A DNA stretch of 64,000 bases from Kitasatospora cinereorecta (GTDB taxonomy: Bacteria > Actinomycetota > Actinomycetes > Streptomycetales > Streptomycetaceae). This document shows, piece by piece, positions 8,063-17,134 of the stretch (within the stretch, counting starts at the first letter, position 1; every line of letters begins with the position of its first letter). The position numbers and the translations under genes are program-made. A model generated the notes under the pieces. That model was not told where the DNA came from, did not search any database, and was given only the letters and a program-made list of their open reading frames with translations. The stretch is taken from contig NZ_JAMZDX010000003.1 of NCBI RefSeq assembly GCF_024172095.1, positions 1,412,120-1,476,119 on the forward strand. The letters run 5' to 3'.

Positions 8063-8677
8063 CTAGGACCCGCTCAGCGCCGGTCCGTACCCGGCCTTGG
8101 TGGCGCGGCGCTCGCGGCGGCGCTGGAGGAAGCGGCGGATCCGGGAGAACGCGAACCAGACCAGCAGGACGCCGAGGGCGAGCAGGACGCCGGCGATCGA
8201 GGCGGCCACCCAGGGGTGGAAGATCGCCAGGGTGACCAGGCCGGCCACCGAGAGGTCCTCCAGCAGGCTGACCACGATGTTGGAGGCGGGCTCCGGCGAG
8301 GTGTTGACGGCCATCCGCAGGGACGCCTTGATGCCGTGGCTGACCAGGGCCGAGACGCCGCCGACCGCGCCGGCGGCGACCTCGCCGAGCGAGCCCGGGT
8401 CGTGGGCGGCCATCAGCGCGCCGACGGTGGCGCCGGCGATCGGGCGGATCACGGTGTGGATCACGTCCCAGACCGTGTCCACGTACGGGATCTTGTCGAA
8501 CACCGCCTCGCAGAGGAACAGCACCCCGGCCGCGATCAGCACGTCGGTCCGCTCCAGCACCGGCGGCACCGTCTCGGCTCCGCCGAACCGGCCGAACAGG
8601 CCCAGCAGCAGCACCACGGCATAGGCGTTGATACCGCTGGCCCAGCCGCTGGTGAAGATCAGCGGGATGGCGTTCAC
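8063..8677 (-). CDS. DUF4126 membrane protein
   Basis: 204-residue integral membrane protein matching the DUF4126 pattern: small-residue-rich helices such as FTSGWASGINAYAVVLLLGL at the N-terminus, then ATVGALMA, AAGAVGGVSALVSHGIKA and a C-terminal helix GVLLALGVLLVWFAFS followed by a basic cytoplasmic tail. Function is unknown. GTG 8677 is supported by GGAGGGGAG about 6 nt upstream. It is the first gene of a leftward pair with the CrtI-like gene. Confidence 0.85.
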   Translation of the reverse strand: MNAIPLIFTSGWASGINAYAVVLLLGLFGRFGGAETVPPVLERTDVLIAAGVLFLCEAVFDKIPYVDTVWDVIHTVIRPIAGATVGALMAAHDPGSLGEVAAGAVGGVSALVSHGIKASLRMAVNTSPEPASNIVVSLLEDLSVAGLVTLAIFHPWVAASIAGVLLALGVLLVWFAFSRIRRFLQRRRERRATKAGYGPALSGS

Positions 8678-8789
8678 CCCTGGCTCCCCTCCGCGAAGGC
8701 CGCCCGACTGCCGGACGGCCGCCGGCCTACGCTACCGCCCGCCGGGCACCGCCCCGGGCCCGGTGCGGACGGCCGCCGGACGGCGGAGC

Positions 8790-8875
8790 GGTCCGGGTAC
8801 GGATGGTCCGGGTACGGGGTGATCCGAGCACGGGACGGACTGAGTACGGGTACTCAGACCGAGGATTGAGTACCC
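8790..8875. promoter_or_regulatory. GTAC-centred repeats and palindrome in 8678-9318 gap
   Basis: The 641-nt gap between divergent DUF4126 and the HEPN gene has no open frame I can support. It does contain two exact GGTCCGGGTACGG units (8790-8802 and 8805-8817), a perfect palindrome TGAGTACGGGTACTCA (8841-8856, 7-bp arms and 2-nt spacer) and a half-site TGAGTACCC (8867-8875). This looks like a transcription factor binding region serving one or both divergent genes; the factor is unknown. Confidence 0.5.
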
Positions 8876-9318
8876 GAGCGGATAGCCCCCGGACCGCGGG
8901 GAGGGCACAGTGGTGGCCACGGACCGGCGAGTCGGAAGCCCGTCGGACCGGGACGCGCCCCGCGTCGGCCGGAGCCCGTGGGGGATCGACGGCCGCCAGC
9001 GGCGGCCGGGGCGCGGTCACCACGGTCGGAGGAGCAGCCTCCGCACCGCCGGCACGGGGCGGCGGAGCAGGGCTGCGGGGGACCGACCGGACCGGGGGGA
9101 GACCGGTTGCGCCGCGTGCGAGGGCGCCACCGGTGGACGTGGGGGCGACACCGCGCGACGGGGCCACGGGGGTACGTGGCCCGCCCGTCGCCGCGGTGTC
9201 GCCCGCCCCGTTTCCGGGGCCGGCGTCGGCACGGAGACCGGATTGTCAGTGGTGCCGTTCACGATGGTGGGGCACGGACCATCCGGGTCCGCGCACCCGC
9301 CTCGGAACGGGGGAGATC

Positions 9319-9828
9319 ATGACGGCAGTCCGCCCTGAACAGCTCCCAGTGCCCGTACCAGTGCCCGTGCCCACGACCGTACCCGTGCCCGCCGCGCGCG
9401 ACCGCGGCGCCGACGTCCACCCGGTGCTGCGCCGGGCCTCCGCCCCGCCGGCCGCGATCGACCTGCTCCGGCAGGCGCAGCGCACCCTGATCCAGGCCCG
9501 CGGCCTGGAGGATCCGCTGGAGCGGTACGCCACCGCGCACCTCGCCGCGCTGCGGACCACCGCAGCGGTGCTGGCCGTCCGCGGCCGGCCGGAGCGCAAT
9601 CCGCGCCGTCGCCATGCCATCCGCAGTGCCTGGGAGCTGCTGCCGGAGGTCGCTCCCGAGCTCGTGGAGTGGGCGACGTACTTCGCCGCCGGCGCCCGCC
9701 GGCGGGCCGCCGCGGAGGCCGGGATCGCCGGCTCGGCCACCGCGCGGGACGCCGACGACCTGATCCGCAACACGGCCCTGTACCTGCGGATCGTGGAGCG
9801 GTTACTGGCGGTGCCGGGGCGCAGGTAG
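9319..9828 (+). CDS. SAV_6107-family HEPN domain protein, with a TTA codon
   Basis: 169-residue protein recognised as the SAV_6107 HEPN family, helical proteins related to nucleotide-binding and RNA-processing HEPN domains. The N-terminus is a proline/valine repeat (PVPVPVPVP), and the helical HEPN core starts near residue 50 at AAIDLLRQAQRTLIQARGL. The RNase-type RxxxxH pattern of toxin HEPNs is not evident. ATG 9319 has a strong GGGGGAG about 6 nt upstream. The leucine codon at 9802-9804 is TTA, read only by the bldA tRNA in streptomycetes, so translation may depend on developmental stage. Confidence 0.8.
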   Translation: MTAVRPEQLPVPVPVPVPTTVPVPAARDRGADVHPVLRRASAPPAAIDLLRQAQRTLIQARGLEDPLERYATAHLAALRTTAAVLAVRGRPERNPRRRHAIRSAWELLPEVAPELVEWATYFAAGARRRAAAEAGIAGSATARDADDLIRNTALYLRIVERLLAVPGRR

Positions 9829-9950
9829 CGGCGGCGCAGCGGCGGCGCAGCGCCTGCGCGGTGCCTGCGCGGTGCCTGCTCTCAGCGGCTCGCCGATGCC
9901 CGTAAGGTGGACTCCGTTCGGCCGACACCCCTGTGCTGAGGAGTTCCGCC

Positions 9951-10703
9951 TTGTACCCGACGCGTCCCCGCAGTGCCCTGCGTACCGCTGTGGTGTGGGA
10001 GGTGGTGAAGGCGGCGCTGGAGCGGCGGTCCACCGAGGTGGGCCGTCCGGTGCTGGACGTGCTCGACACCGGCGGCGGCACCGGCAACTTCGCCGTGCCC
10101 GTGGCTCGGCTCGGCCACCGGGTGACCGTGGTCGACCCGAGCCCGGACGCGCTGTTCGCGCTGGAGCGCCGCGCCGCCGAGGCGGGCGTCACCGACCTGG
10201 TCAGGGCCGTCCAGGGCGACACCCAGACGCTGCCCGAGGTGGTCGAGGCCGCCTCGGTGGACGCCGTGCTCTGCCACGGGGTGCTGGAGGTCGTCGACGA
10301 CCCGGCCGAGGCGCTGGCCAGCCTGACCGGCACGCTGCGCAAGGGCGGGCTGGTCAGCCTGCTCGCCGCCAACCGCAACGGCGCGGTGCTGGCCAGGGCG
10401 CTGTCCGGCCACTTCGCCGAGGCCCGCACCGTGCTGGACGCGCCGGACGGCCGTTGGGGAGCCGGCGACCCGATGCCGCGCCGCTTCACCGGCGAGGAGC
10501 TGACCGAGCTGGCCTCCGCGGCCGGTCTGCGGGTGACCTCGGTGCACGGCGTCCGGGTCTTCGCCGACCTGGTCCCCGGCGTGCTGGTGGACACCGAGCC
10601 CGGTGCCGTGGAGGCCCTGCTGAAGCTGGAGCTGGCCGCCGCCGAGCAGCCCGCTTTCCACGCCGTCGCCACCCAGCTCCACCTGCTGGCGGAACTCGAC
10701 TGA
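9951..10703 (+). CDS. Class I SAM-dependent methyltransferase
   Basis: 250-residue methyltransferase. Motif I is VLDTGGGTGNFAVPVA (about residues 36-51), followed by VTVVDPSPDALFALE (acidic SAM-ribose residue) and the motif IV region VDAVLCHGVLEVVDDP. The pattern resembles the SmtA/CmoM group, but the substrate is unknown. TTG 9951 is chosen because GAGGAG lies 8 nt upstream; a GTG at 9933 is possible but lacks such a site. Short tandem repeats (GCGGCGGCGCA twice, GCCTGCGCGGT twice) fill the gap upstream. Confidence 0.82.
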   Translation: MYPTRPRSALRTAVVWEVVKAALERRSTEVGRPVLDVLDTGGGTGNFAVPVARLGHRVTVVDPSPDALFALERRAAEAGVTDLVRAVQGDTQTLPEVVEAASVDAVLCHGVLEVVDDPAEALASLTGTLRKGGLVSLLAANRNGAVLARALSGHFAEARTVLDAPDGRWGAGDPMPRRFTGEELTELASAAGLRVTSVHGVRVFADLVPGVLVDTEPGAVEALLKLELAAAEQPAFHAVATQLHLLAELD

Positions 10704-10940
10704 TCCGGCGGGTGCTTTCGGGCACTTGTGCCGCCGCTGCGGCGTTGGGAACCGTGCGGGCCGCGAGTGGAAGTGGCCCGAGCCACGCTGGATTGACCAC
10801 GCCGAAGTCGGCCCTCGAACCGTATGATCTGGGTAAAGCCGGTAAGCATGACACCCAGACCCATGGGGCATATGGACCACACAGGGCCGAGCCAGGGGTG
10901 GTGGACCGGTCGCCCCGCGACCGACGAGTAGGAGGACTCC

Positions 10941-11324
10941 GTGCCGCTCTCGGAGCACGAGCAGCGACTGCTCGAGCAGATGGAGCGAGCGCTGTACGCC
11001 GAAGATCCCAAGTTCGCGTCGGCGCTCGAGGGAACCGGCCTGCGCACCTACACCCGTCGGAGGGTCTACCTGGCCGTCGCGGGGTTCGTGGCGGGCGTCG
11101 CTCTCCTGATGGGCGGCATGGTCGCCCAGCAGATCTGGGTGAGCGTGGTGGGGTTCGTGGTGATGCTGGGTTGCGCGGTCCTCGCCGTGACGGCGTGGAG
11201 GCGCGGTCCGGCAGGTCACGGATCGGGTCCGAGGCCAGCCTCGGCACCGCACCGCAAGACTGGAGTGATGGACCGCATGGAGCAGCGCTGGCAGCGCCGC
11301 CGGGACGAGCAGCAGGGCCTGTAA
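10941..11324 (+). CDS. DUF3040 membrane protein
   Basis: 127-residue protein of the DUF3040 family found next to division genes in actinobacteria. The N-terminus PLSEHEQRLLEQMERALYA is the family signature, and two membrane helices follow (about residues 42-62 and 65-83). The tail is basic and ends MEQRWQRRRDEQQGL. The GTG start has AGGAGGA about 6 nt upstream. No enzymatic motif is seen. A strong hairpin follows the stop. Confidence 0.85.
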   Translation: MPLSEHEQRLLEQMERALYAEDPKFASALEGTGLRTYTRRRVYLAVAGFVAGVALLMGGMVAQQIWVSVVGFVVMLGCAVLAVTAWRRGPAGHGSGPRPASAPHRKTGVMDRMEQRWQRRRDEQQGL

Positions 11325-11344
11325 GCGGGTCCGACCGGAACGGA

Positions 11345-11379
11345 AGAGGGCGGGCAGTCGAACCGACTGCCCGCCCTCT
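11345..11379. terminator. Bidirectional hairpin between DUF3040 and tgpA
   Basis: Perfect 16-bp stem, AGAGGGCGGGCAGTCG paired with its complement, with a 3-nt loop (AAC). It lies in the 70-nt gap between convergent genes and has no long T-run, as is usual for high-GC actinomycetes. It can act in both directions. Confidence 0.85.
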
Positions 11380-11393
11380 GCGTTGCCCGGAAC

Positions 11394-13823
11394 CTACCGG
11401 CCGTCGCGGCGCAGCCGTCGCAGGACCGTCTCGCGGGCCTTCGCCAGCCCGTCGGCCACCCGCTCCCTGGCCGCCATGGTGCGGTCGGCGATCCGCCACC
11501 ACACCTGGACGGTGGAGGCCGGCAGCAGCACCGCGCGGATCCGCCCGAGCCGTCCCGCGTGGGCCCGCAGGCCGACCCGGGCGGTGCGGACGTCCGCCGC
11601 CAGCCGGGCCGGCGCGTCGGTGGTGCGGGCGTACAGCACTCGCTCGGTGGCCAGCGCGACCCGGCCGGCGGCCGCCTCGGACTCGGCGTCCAGCTCGGCG
11701 GCCTCGGCGAGGCGCCGGACGGTGTGCCGCGGGGTGCGGGCGTCGTCCGGCGGGATGCCGAGGTCCCAGGCGGAGTCGATCAGCTCCGCCCAGGCGGCCA
11801 GCACCTGGGCATCGCTGAGCTCGGCCCGCTCCGCACCGTCGGCGGCCTTCGCCGCGCCGGGCAGGTGCCGGCCGGGCCCGAGCCGCCGGCGGCGCAGCCG
11901 CGCCCGCCACAGCATCGGCGTGGTGAGCAGCAGCAGGACCAGCCCGATCAGCGACAGCACCGCCAGCACCTGCCAGTTCTCCCACCAGGCGTTGCCGGCG
12001 GCGGCGTGCTGGACGGCCAGCGAGTCGTCCGCGCAGTCGCCGATCTTGCGCTGCTGCGCGGTGCAGTGGGTGTCACCGCTCGCCGACGGCGAGGCGTTGT
12101 CACTGGCGCCCGCGCTCGGCTGCTGGCTGGAGGCGGCCGGCGACGGGGCGGTCTGGCTGCGGGTGTACGCGGGGACGACGCCCCGGCCCGGGGTCGGCTC
12201 GAACCGCAGCCAGCCCACGCCCTGGAAGTACAGCTCCGGCCAGGCGTGGAAGTTGGAGCTGCGGACGATCCGCGCCTTGCTGTCACCGGTGCCCGGGGTG
12301 AAGCCGATGGCCACCCGGGACGGGATGTGCAGCGAGCGGGCCATCGCCGCCATGGTGGCGGCGAAGTGCACGCAGAAGCCGTCCTTGTCCTGGAGGAACT
12401 TGGCGATGGCGTCCGGACCGGTGCGCGGTTCGACCTTGGTGCTGTACGTGAAGGCGCCGCTGGTGAAGTAGTCCTGCAGGGCCACGGCCTGCTCGTACTT
12501 GCTCTTCTTGCCCTTGGTCACGTCGGTCGCGGTCTGGGCGACCACCGGCGGCAGGTTCTCGGGCAGCTCCAGGTAGCGGTTGCTGACCGTGGCCGGGACG
12601 GCCGAGGCCGCGACCAGCTGGTCGAAGGTCGGCTGGACGGTGGCCGAGCCGACCGTGTACTGCAGGTTGTTGAGCTTCTGGCCCTGCGCGGAGAGCGTGC
12701 GGGCGGCCTTGTCGAAGCGCCAGTTGGTCAGCGGACCGACCTCGACCCAGTTGGCCGGGTAGGGCATCGGCAGCCAGGAGGTGGACAGCTTGTCGGAGAG
12801 CTTGACCGTGGTGCGCTCCGAGCCGGTGGCGACGGTCGGGGACAGGCCCTCGGGGAGCGGCAGCGGCGTCGGGACGGCGTCCAGCGACTGGTCGCCGATC
12901 GTCCACTCCTGACCGTTGAAGTCGCTCAGCGCGGCGACCCGCAGGTACTCCTCGCTGGCCTCGCCGGACTCGGTGGTGAAGCGCAACAGCTCGGTGTCGT
13001 CGTTGTTGCGCAGGTTGGCGGTGAGCGCCACCACCAGGTTGAGCGAGCGCTCGCCGCCGCCCGTCCCGCCGATGCCGGTGCCCGTCCCGCTGCCGCCGCC
13101 GAACCCGCCCACCAGGCCCAGCCCGGCGTGCGGCAGGAACGCGGGCAGCACCAGCGCGAACAGCAGCGCGATCACGCCGACCCGCTGGCCGCCGTGGGCC
13201 ATCCCGGTGGAGGCCCGCCCGGTGCCGTGGAACACCCGGCCCCAGCGGGAGAGCCGGTCCTGGCCCTCGGTGTACAGCAGCCCCAGGTAGCCGACCGCGG
13301 CGAACAGGAACCACAGCCAGCTCCCGCCGGCCCCGCCGGACAGCCCGGTGCCCACCGAGTAGAGGGCGAGCAGCGGCAGGCCGGCCGCGGCCGCCCGCTT
13401 GTACGTCACGGCCAGCGCGTCCGCCAGCACGGCGACCACGGCGACCGCACTGATCACGATCAGCCGCAGGCCCGGAGTGCCGGGCGCCGGGATGGAGTAC
13501 TGGCGGATGTCCTCGCCGCCGGTGCGCAGCAGTTCGCCGGCCGCCGCCAGCGCCCGGCCGCCCGGGAGCAGGCCGTACGCCATCGAGCCCTGCACCGACG
13601 TCAGCAGCAGCACGTACGCCACCGCGAGCAGTTGCAGCGGCACCACGAGGCCGCGCGGCAGCGGCAGCACCCGCAGGCCCGCGCCGATGCCGGCGGCCGC
13701 CGCGATCATCAGCAGCCCGTGCGGGATCAGCTGCATGGAGTCGTGGAACAGCGGCATCAGGCACAGCGCCGTCAGCGCGGTGGCCAGCGCCGCGCTCAGG
13801 GTCAACTTGGCCCTGGTGGTCAC
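11394..13823 (-). CDS. Transglutaminase-like TgpA-family membrane protein
   Basis: 809-residue polytopic membrane protein with an extracytoplasmic transglutaminase-like domain (TgpA_N plus Transglut_core). About six hydrophobic segments occupy residues 1-215. The catalytic region has Cys484 in DGFCVHFAA and His526 in SSNFHAWPELYF. A Ser/Ala-rich linker, one more membrane helix (about 630) and a cytoplasmic DUF4129-like C-terminus follow. The frame stays open further upstream, but GTG 13823 overlaps the DUF58 stop (GTGA). It is the last gene of moxR-DUF58-tgpA, an arrangement common in bacteria and thought to act on cell-envelope proteins or peptides. Confidence 0.88.
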   Translation of the reverse strand: MTTRAKLTLSAALATALTALCLMPLFHDSMQLIPHGLLMIAAAAGIGAGLRVLPLPRGLVVPLQLLAVAYVLLLTSVQGSMAYGLLPGGRALAAAGELLRTGGEDIRQYSIPAPGTPGLRLIVISAVAVVAVLADALAVTYKRAAAAGLPLLALYSVGTGLSGGAGGSWLWFLFAAVGYLGLLYTEGQDRLSRWGRVFHGTGRASTGMAHGGQRVGVIALLFALVLPAFLPHAGLGLVGGFGGGSGTGTGIGGTGGGERSLNLVVALTANLRNNDDTELLRFTTESGEASEEYLRVAALSDFNGQEWTIGDQSLDAVPTPLPLPEGLSPTVATGSERTTVKLSDKLSTSWLPMPYPANWVEVGPLTNWRFDKAARTLSAQGQKLNNLQYTVGSATVQPTFDQLVAASAVPATVSNRYLELPENLPPVVAQTATDVTKGKKSKYEQAVALQDYFTSGAFTYSTKVEPRTGPDAIAKFLQDKDGFCVHFAATMAAMARSLHIPSRVAIGFTPGTGDSKARIVRSSNFHAWPELYFQGVGWLRFEPTPGRGVVPAYTRSQTAPSPAASSQQPSAGASDNASPSASGDTHCTAQQRKIGDCADDSLAVQHAAAGNAWWENWQVLAVLSLIGLVLLLLTTPMLWRARLRRRRLGPGRHLPGAAKAADGAERAELSDAQVLAAWAELIDSAWDLGIPPDDARTPRHTVRRLAEAAELDAESEAAAGRVALATERVLYARTTDAPARLAADVRTARVGLRAHAGRLGRIRAVLLPASTVQVWWRIADRTMAARERVADGLAKARETVLRRLRRDGR

Positions 13824-15136
13824 GGACCCACCTCGTCTCGGTAGGCGGCGGAGTTGTGAGTGGCGTCGGCGAGGCGCCACAGGGCGGGCAGCGCGTCGCC
13901 GACGCGGACCGGCAGCACCGTCCAGCCGGCCTCGCGCAGCCGCCGGACGTTCTGCTCCAGGACGGGGTCGGCCGACTCCGACATGATCCGCAGGCCCGCC
14001 CAGCCGGCGGTGTCCAGCAGCAGGGCGACGGCCCCGCCGGTACGGCGGCGCAGCCGGCCCAGGCGGACCGCCTGCTCCTCGTCCAGTGTGCCGAGGACGG
14101 CCACCAGCAGGCCCTCGCCGCCGAGCCGCAGCGCCTCCTCGGCGCGGGCCAGGCCGCCGCCGTCGGAGTGCTCGACCACGGCCAGGGTGTCCAGCAGCAG
14201 CCCGGCCGACTCGGCGACCGTGGAGGTGCCGGTGCCGGCCTCGGGGACGCTCACCCCGGTGTCGGTGAGCAGCCGGGTCTGGTACCCGCGCTCGATCAGG
14301 TGGACGCCGACCGAGGCGGCGCAGCTGACCGCCCACTCGAAGGAGGAGGCCGGGCCGCTGCCGCGGTGCGCGGTCTCGCGGGTGTCCAGCAGCACCGTGG
14401 CGCGGGCCTTCAGCGGCTGCTCCTCGCGGCGCACCATCAGCTCGCCGTAGCGGGCGGTGGACTTCCAGTGCACCCGGCGCAGGTCGTCGCCGTGCCGGTA
14501 CTCGCGCGGGATCACGTCGTCGTCGCCGGCCAGCGCCAGCGTGTGCATGTTGGAATCGCCCTGGCCCGCCCACTCGCCCGGCAGCTTCACCGGGGGCAGG
14601 CTCTGGGTCTGCGGCACCACTGTGAGCAGGTCCGAGGCGGAGAACGAGCGGGTCAGCTCGCACATCCCGAACGGGTCGGAGAGCCGCAGCTGGAGCGGCC
14701 CCAGCTGGTAGCGGCCGCGCAGGTCCGAGCGGACCCGGTAGGAGACCTCCCGGAAGCCGCGCGGCTCGATCCGGTCCAGCACGAAGCGCGGGCGCGGCCC
14801 GAGCACGTACGGGACCCGGTCCTCGAGCAGCAGCAGACCGGTGGGCACCCGCGAGACGTTGTCCAGCCGCAGGTGGACCCGGGCCTCCTGGCCGGCCGCC
14901 GCCCGGTGCGGGGTGAGCCGGCGCCCACCCGCCACCCGGTAGCGGGTGCGCATCAGGAGCAGCGCGGAGGCCAGCGGCAGGGCCGCCAGCAGCACGCCGA
15001 CCTGGAACAGCGCGTCCTGGCCGAAGACGTAGGCGCAGCCCGCCGCGGTCAGTCCCGCGGCCAGGAAGGAGCGGCCCCGGGTGGTCAGCCCGCGCAACCC
15101 TGCCCGGAGGCCGATGGGGCTGTCGGAGCGGGCCAT
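13820..15136 (-). CDS. DUF58 domain protein (MoxR-associated, vWA-like)
   Basis: 438-residue protein with two N-terminal membrane helices (about 22-60), a beta-rich central domain, and the DUF58 signature IPREYRHGDDLRRVHWKSTA, LMVRREEQ. A von Willebrand A-like fold follows, with ATVLLDTRE. It starts one base after the moxR stop and overlaps tgpA by 4 nt, so the three are translated together. DUF58 proteins are regarded as partners of MoxR ATPases; the precise role is not established. Confidence 0.9.
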   Translation of the reverse strand: MARSDSPIGLRAGLRGLTTRGRSFLAAGLTAAGCAYVFGQDALFQVGVLLAALPLASALLLMRTRYRVAGGRRLTPHRAAAGQEARVHLRLDNVSRVPTGLLLLEDRVPYVLGPRPRFVLDRIEPRGFREVSYRVRSDLRGRYQLGPLQLRLSDPFGMCELTRSFSASDLLTVVPQTQSLPPVKLPGEWAGQGDSNMHTLALAGDDDVIPREYRHGDDLRRVHWKSTARYGELMVRREEQPLKARATVLLDTRETAHRGSGPASSFEWAVSCAASVGVHLIERGYQTRLLTDTGVSVPEAGTGTSTVAESAGLLLDTLAVVEHSDGGGLARAEEALRLGGEGLLVAVLGTLDEEQAVRLGRLRRRTGGAVALLLDTAGWAGLRIMSESADPVLEQNVRRLREAGWTVLPVRVGDALPALWRLADATHNSAAYRDEVGP

Positions 15137-15137
15137 C

Positions 15138-16145
15138 TCAGCGACCCTGCGGACGCGGGATCGGCAGCCGGGCCACCAGGTCGAGCACCACCTGCTCGGC
15201 GGTGCGGCGGCTCAGCTGGGTCTCCGAGGTGGGCAGCAGGCGGTGGGCCAGCACCGGGACGGCCAGCGACTGGATGTCGTCCGGCAGCACGTAGTCGCGG
15301 CCGTCCAGCGCGGCGTGCGCGCGGGCCGCACGGACCAGGTGCAGGGTGGCGCGCGGCGAGGCGCCCAGGCGCAGCTCCGGCGAGGTACGGGTGGAGGCCA
15401 CCAGCTGCACCGCGTAGCGGCGCACCGGGTCCGACACGAACACCGTCTTCACCAGATCGATCAGCTTCAGCAGGTCGTGCGCGTGCGCCACCGGCTGCAG
15501 GTCGTCCAGCGGGTTGGCCGCGGAGTGCAGGTCGAGCATGGCGAACTCGGCCTCGGCGCTGGGGTAGCCGATCGACACCCGGGCCATGAAACGGTCCCGC
15601 TGCGCCTCCGGCAGGGCGTACGTGCCCTCCATCTCCACCGGGTTCTGGGTGGCGACCACCATGAACGGCGACGGCAGCTCGTAGCTGGTGCCGTCGATGG
15701 TGACCTGGCGCTCCTCCATCGACTCCAGCAGCGCCGACTGGGTCTTCGGCGACGCCCGGTTGATCTCGTCGCCGACCACGATCTGCGCGAAGATCGCGCC
15801 CGGGCGGAACTCGAAGTCGCGCCGGTGCTGGTCGAAGACGTTGGTGCCGGTCACGTCGGACGGCAGCAGGTCCGGGGTGAACTGGATCCGGCGGACGGTG
15901 CAGTCGACGGACCGGGCCAGCGCCTTGGCCAGCATGGTCTTGCCGACGCCCGGCACGTCCTCCAGCAGCAGATGGCCCTCGGCCAGCAGTACGGTCAGCG
16001 CGATCCGGACCGCCTCGGGCTTGCCCTCGATGACGCTCTCGACCGATGCCCGGACCCGGTCCACGATCGCCGCCAGCTCCGTGAGACCGACCGGCTCCCG
16101 CTGCGAGGCCCCCGCTGCCGCGCCCTGTCCGTTGTAGCTCGTCAC
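15138..16145 (-). CDS. MoxR-family AAA+ ATPase
   Basis: 335-residue AAA+ chaperone-like ATPase. Walker A is EDVPGVGKTMLAKAL (about residues 62-76) and Walker B VVGDEINRASP; sensor 1 lies in MVVATQNPVE, and EAQRDRFM and the C-terminal lid also match MoxR. The frame is open to 16232, but GTG 16145 gives a normal N-terminus and has GGGAGCGGACAGG just upstream. It is first in an operon with the DUF58 and TgpA genes. A gap of 186 nt separates it from the carbonic anhydrase gene, which is transcribed in the same direction. Confidence 0.92.
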   Translation of the reverse strand: MTSYNGQGAAAGASQREPVGLTELAAIVDRVRASVESVIEGKPEAVRIALTVLLAEGHLLLEDVPGVGKTMLAKALARSVDCTVRRIQFTPDLLPSDVTGTNVFDQHRRDFEFRPGAIFAQIVVGDEINRASPKTQSALLESMEERQVTIDGTSYELPSPFMVVATQNPVEMEGTYALPEAQRDRFMARVSIGYPSAEAEFAMLDLHSAANPLDDLQPVAHAHDLLKLIDLVKTVFVSDPVRRYAVQLVASTRTSPELRLGASPRATLHLVRAARAHAALDGRDYVLPDDIQSLAVPVLAHRLLPTSETQLSRRTAEQVVLDLVARLPIPRPQGR

Positions 16146-16331
16146 CCTGTCCGCTCCCAAGTGCCTGTTCCCCGAACAATCAGGCGCATTCTTCCTTGTC
16201 GGAGGGCCGGAAGTCACTCGGCTGGGCGACACGCCCCACTTTGACGGTATCCCGGGTATCCGGGGACCACCCGCCTCGCGGCGCCCACCGGCGCCCCGGG
16301 ATCCCGTCTTCCAGCTTCCAGGCTAAGTCGC

Positions 16332-16871
16332 TCAGGCGATCTCGCGGAGGAGGCCGGTGTGGACGTCGAAGACGAAGCCGCGGACGTCGTCGGTGTGCGG
16401 GAGGAAGGGGGAGGTGCGCACGCGCTGCATCGACTGGCGGACGTCGCCGTCCAGGTCGACGAAGGACTCGACGGCCCACTGCGGGCGCTGGCCGACCTCG
16501 AGTTCGAGCTCGCGGCGGAAGTCCTCGGTGAGGCCGAGCAGGCCGCAGCCGGTGTGGTGGATGAGCACCACCGAGCGGGTGCCGAGGGCGCGCTGGCTGA
16601 TGGTGAGCGAGCGGATGGTGTCGTCGGTGACGACGCCGCCGGCGTTGCGGATGATGTGTGCGTCGCCGAGGTCCAGGCCGAGCGCGGCGAAGAGGTCGAG
16701 GCGGGCGTCCATGCAGGCCACGACGGTGACCTTCTGGACGGGGCGGGCGTCCATGCCGCCGTCCCGGAAGGTCTTGGCGTAGGTCCGGTTCGCCTCGACG
16801 AAGCGGTCGGTGATGGACGGCGGGGTGGTGGCAGCGGCAGTCGGCGTGGGCCGGTCAGGGGTCACTGTCAT
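16332..16871 (-). CDS. Beta-class carbonic anhydrase
   Basis: 179-residue zinc enzyme interconverting CO2 and bicarbonate. The zinc ligands and catalytic dyad are visible: Cys-Met-Asp-Ala-Arg in VVACMDARLD, and HHTGCG carrying the His and second Cys. The size and sequence resemble the short mycobacterial enzyme Rv1284. The longer upstream reading frame is GC-biased noise; ATG 16871 gives the expected N-terminus, although its ribosome binding site is weak. It diverges from rsmH across 462 nt that hold the dcw promoter. Confidence 0.9.
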   Translation of the reverse strand: MTVTPDRPTPTAAATTPPSITDRFVEANRTYAKTFRDGGMDARPVQKVTVVACMDARLDLFAALGLDLGDAHIIRNAGGVVTDDTIRSLTISQRALGTRSVVLIHHTGCGLLGLTEDFRRELELEVGQRPQWAVESFVDLDGDVRQSMQRVRTSPFLPHTDDVRGFVFDVHTGLLREIA

Positions 16872-17106
16872 GGGGACGACGGTAATAGGATTTCCGCCGC
16901 CGCGGCACGGGCCCCGGAACCTTGATCGGCCGCTGTGACCGACGGCATAGCGGGGCCCCGCGGGGGCATCCGGCCGGATGGTGCGGGTTTGCCCCGGTCT
17001 GCCCGGCGCGGACGGTCGGCCGCACACCGCCGCCCCCGGGCCCCCGTCACCGGCCCGACCTGCGCAAACCCGTACCTCCGCCCGGGTGGTGCCCCGTCGC
17101 GGAGCG

Positions 17107-17134
17107 TTGACTGGCCGGAACCGGGCGATAGGCT
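17107..17134 (+). promoter_or_regulatory. Candidate promoter for the dcw cluster
   Basis: TTGACT (17107-17112), 16-nt spacer, TAGGCT (17129-17134). This fits the principal sigma factor consensus of streptomycetes and lies about 200 nt before rsmH in the 462-nt intergenic region. No mraZ gene or other open frame was recognised in that region. Confidence 0.6.

Noticed and set aside
8910..9338. Open frames in the 8678-9318 gap
   Set aside because: Arg/Gly-rich translations on both strands without a recognisable domain or ribosome binding site; treated as non-coding.
10786..10835. TTGACC and TATGAT upstream of DUF3040 as a promoter
   Set aside because: The hexamers are about 24 nt apart, too far for a standard promoter, so I did not annotate it.
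13856..15589. 577-residue plus-strand frame opposite DUF58
   Set aside because: Low-complexity shadow; DUF58 on the minus strand has its full family signature and operon overlaps.
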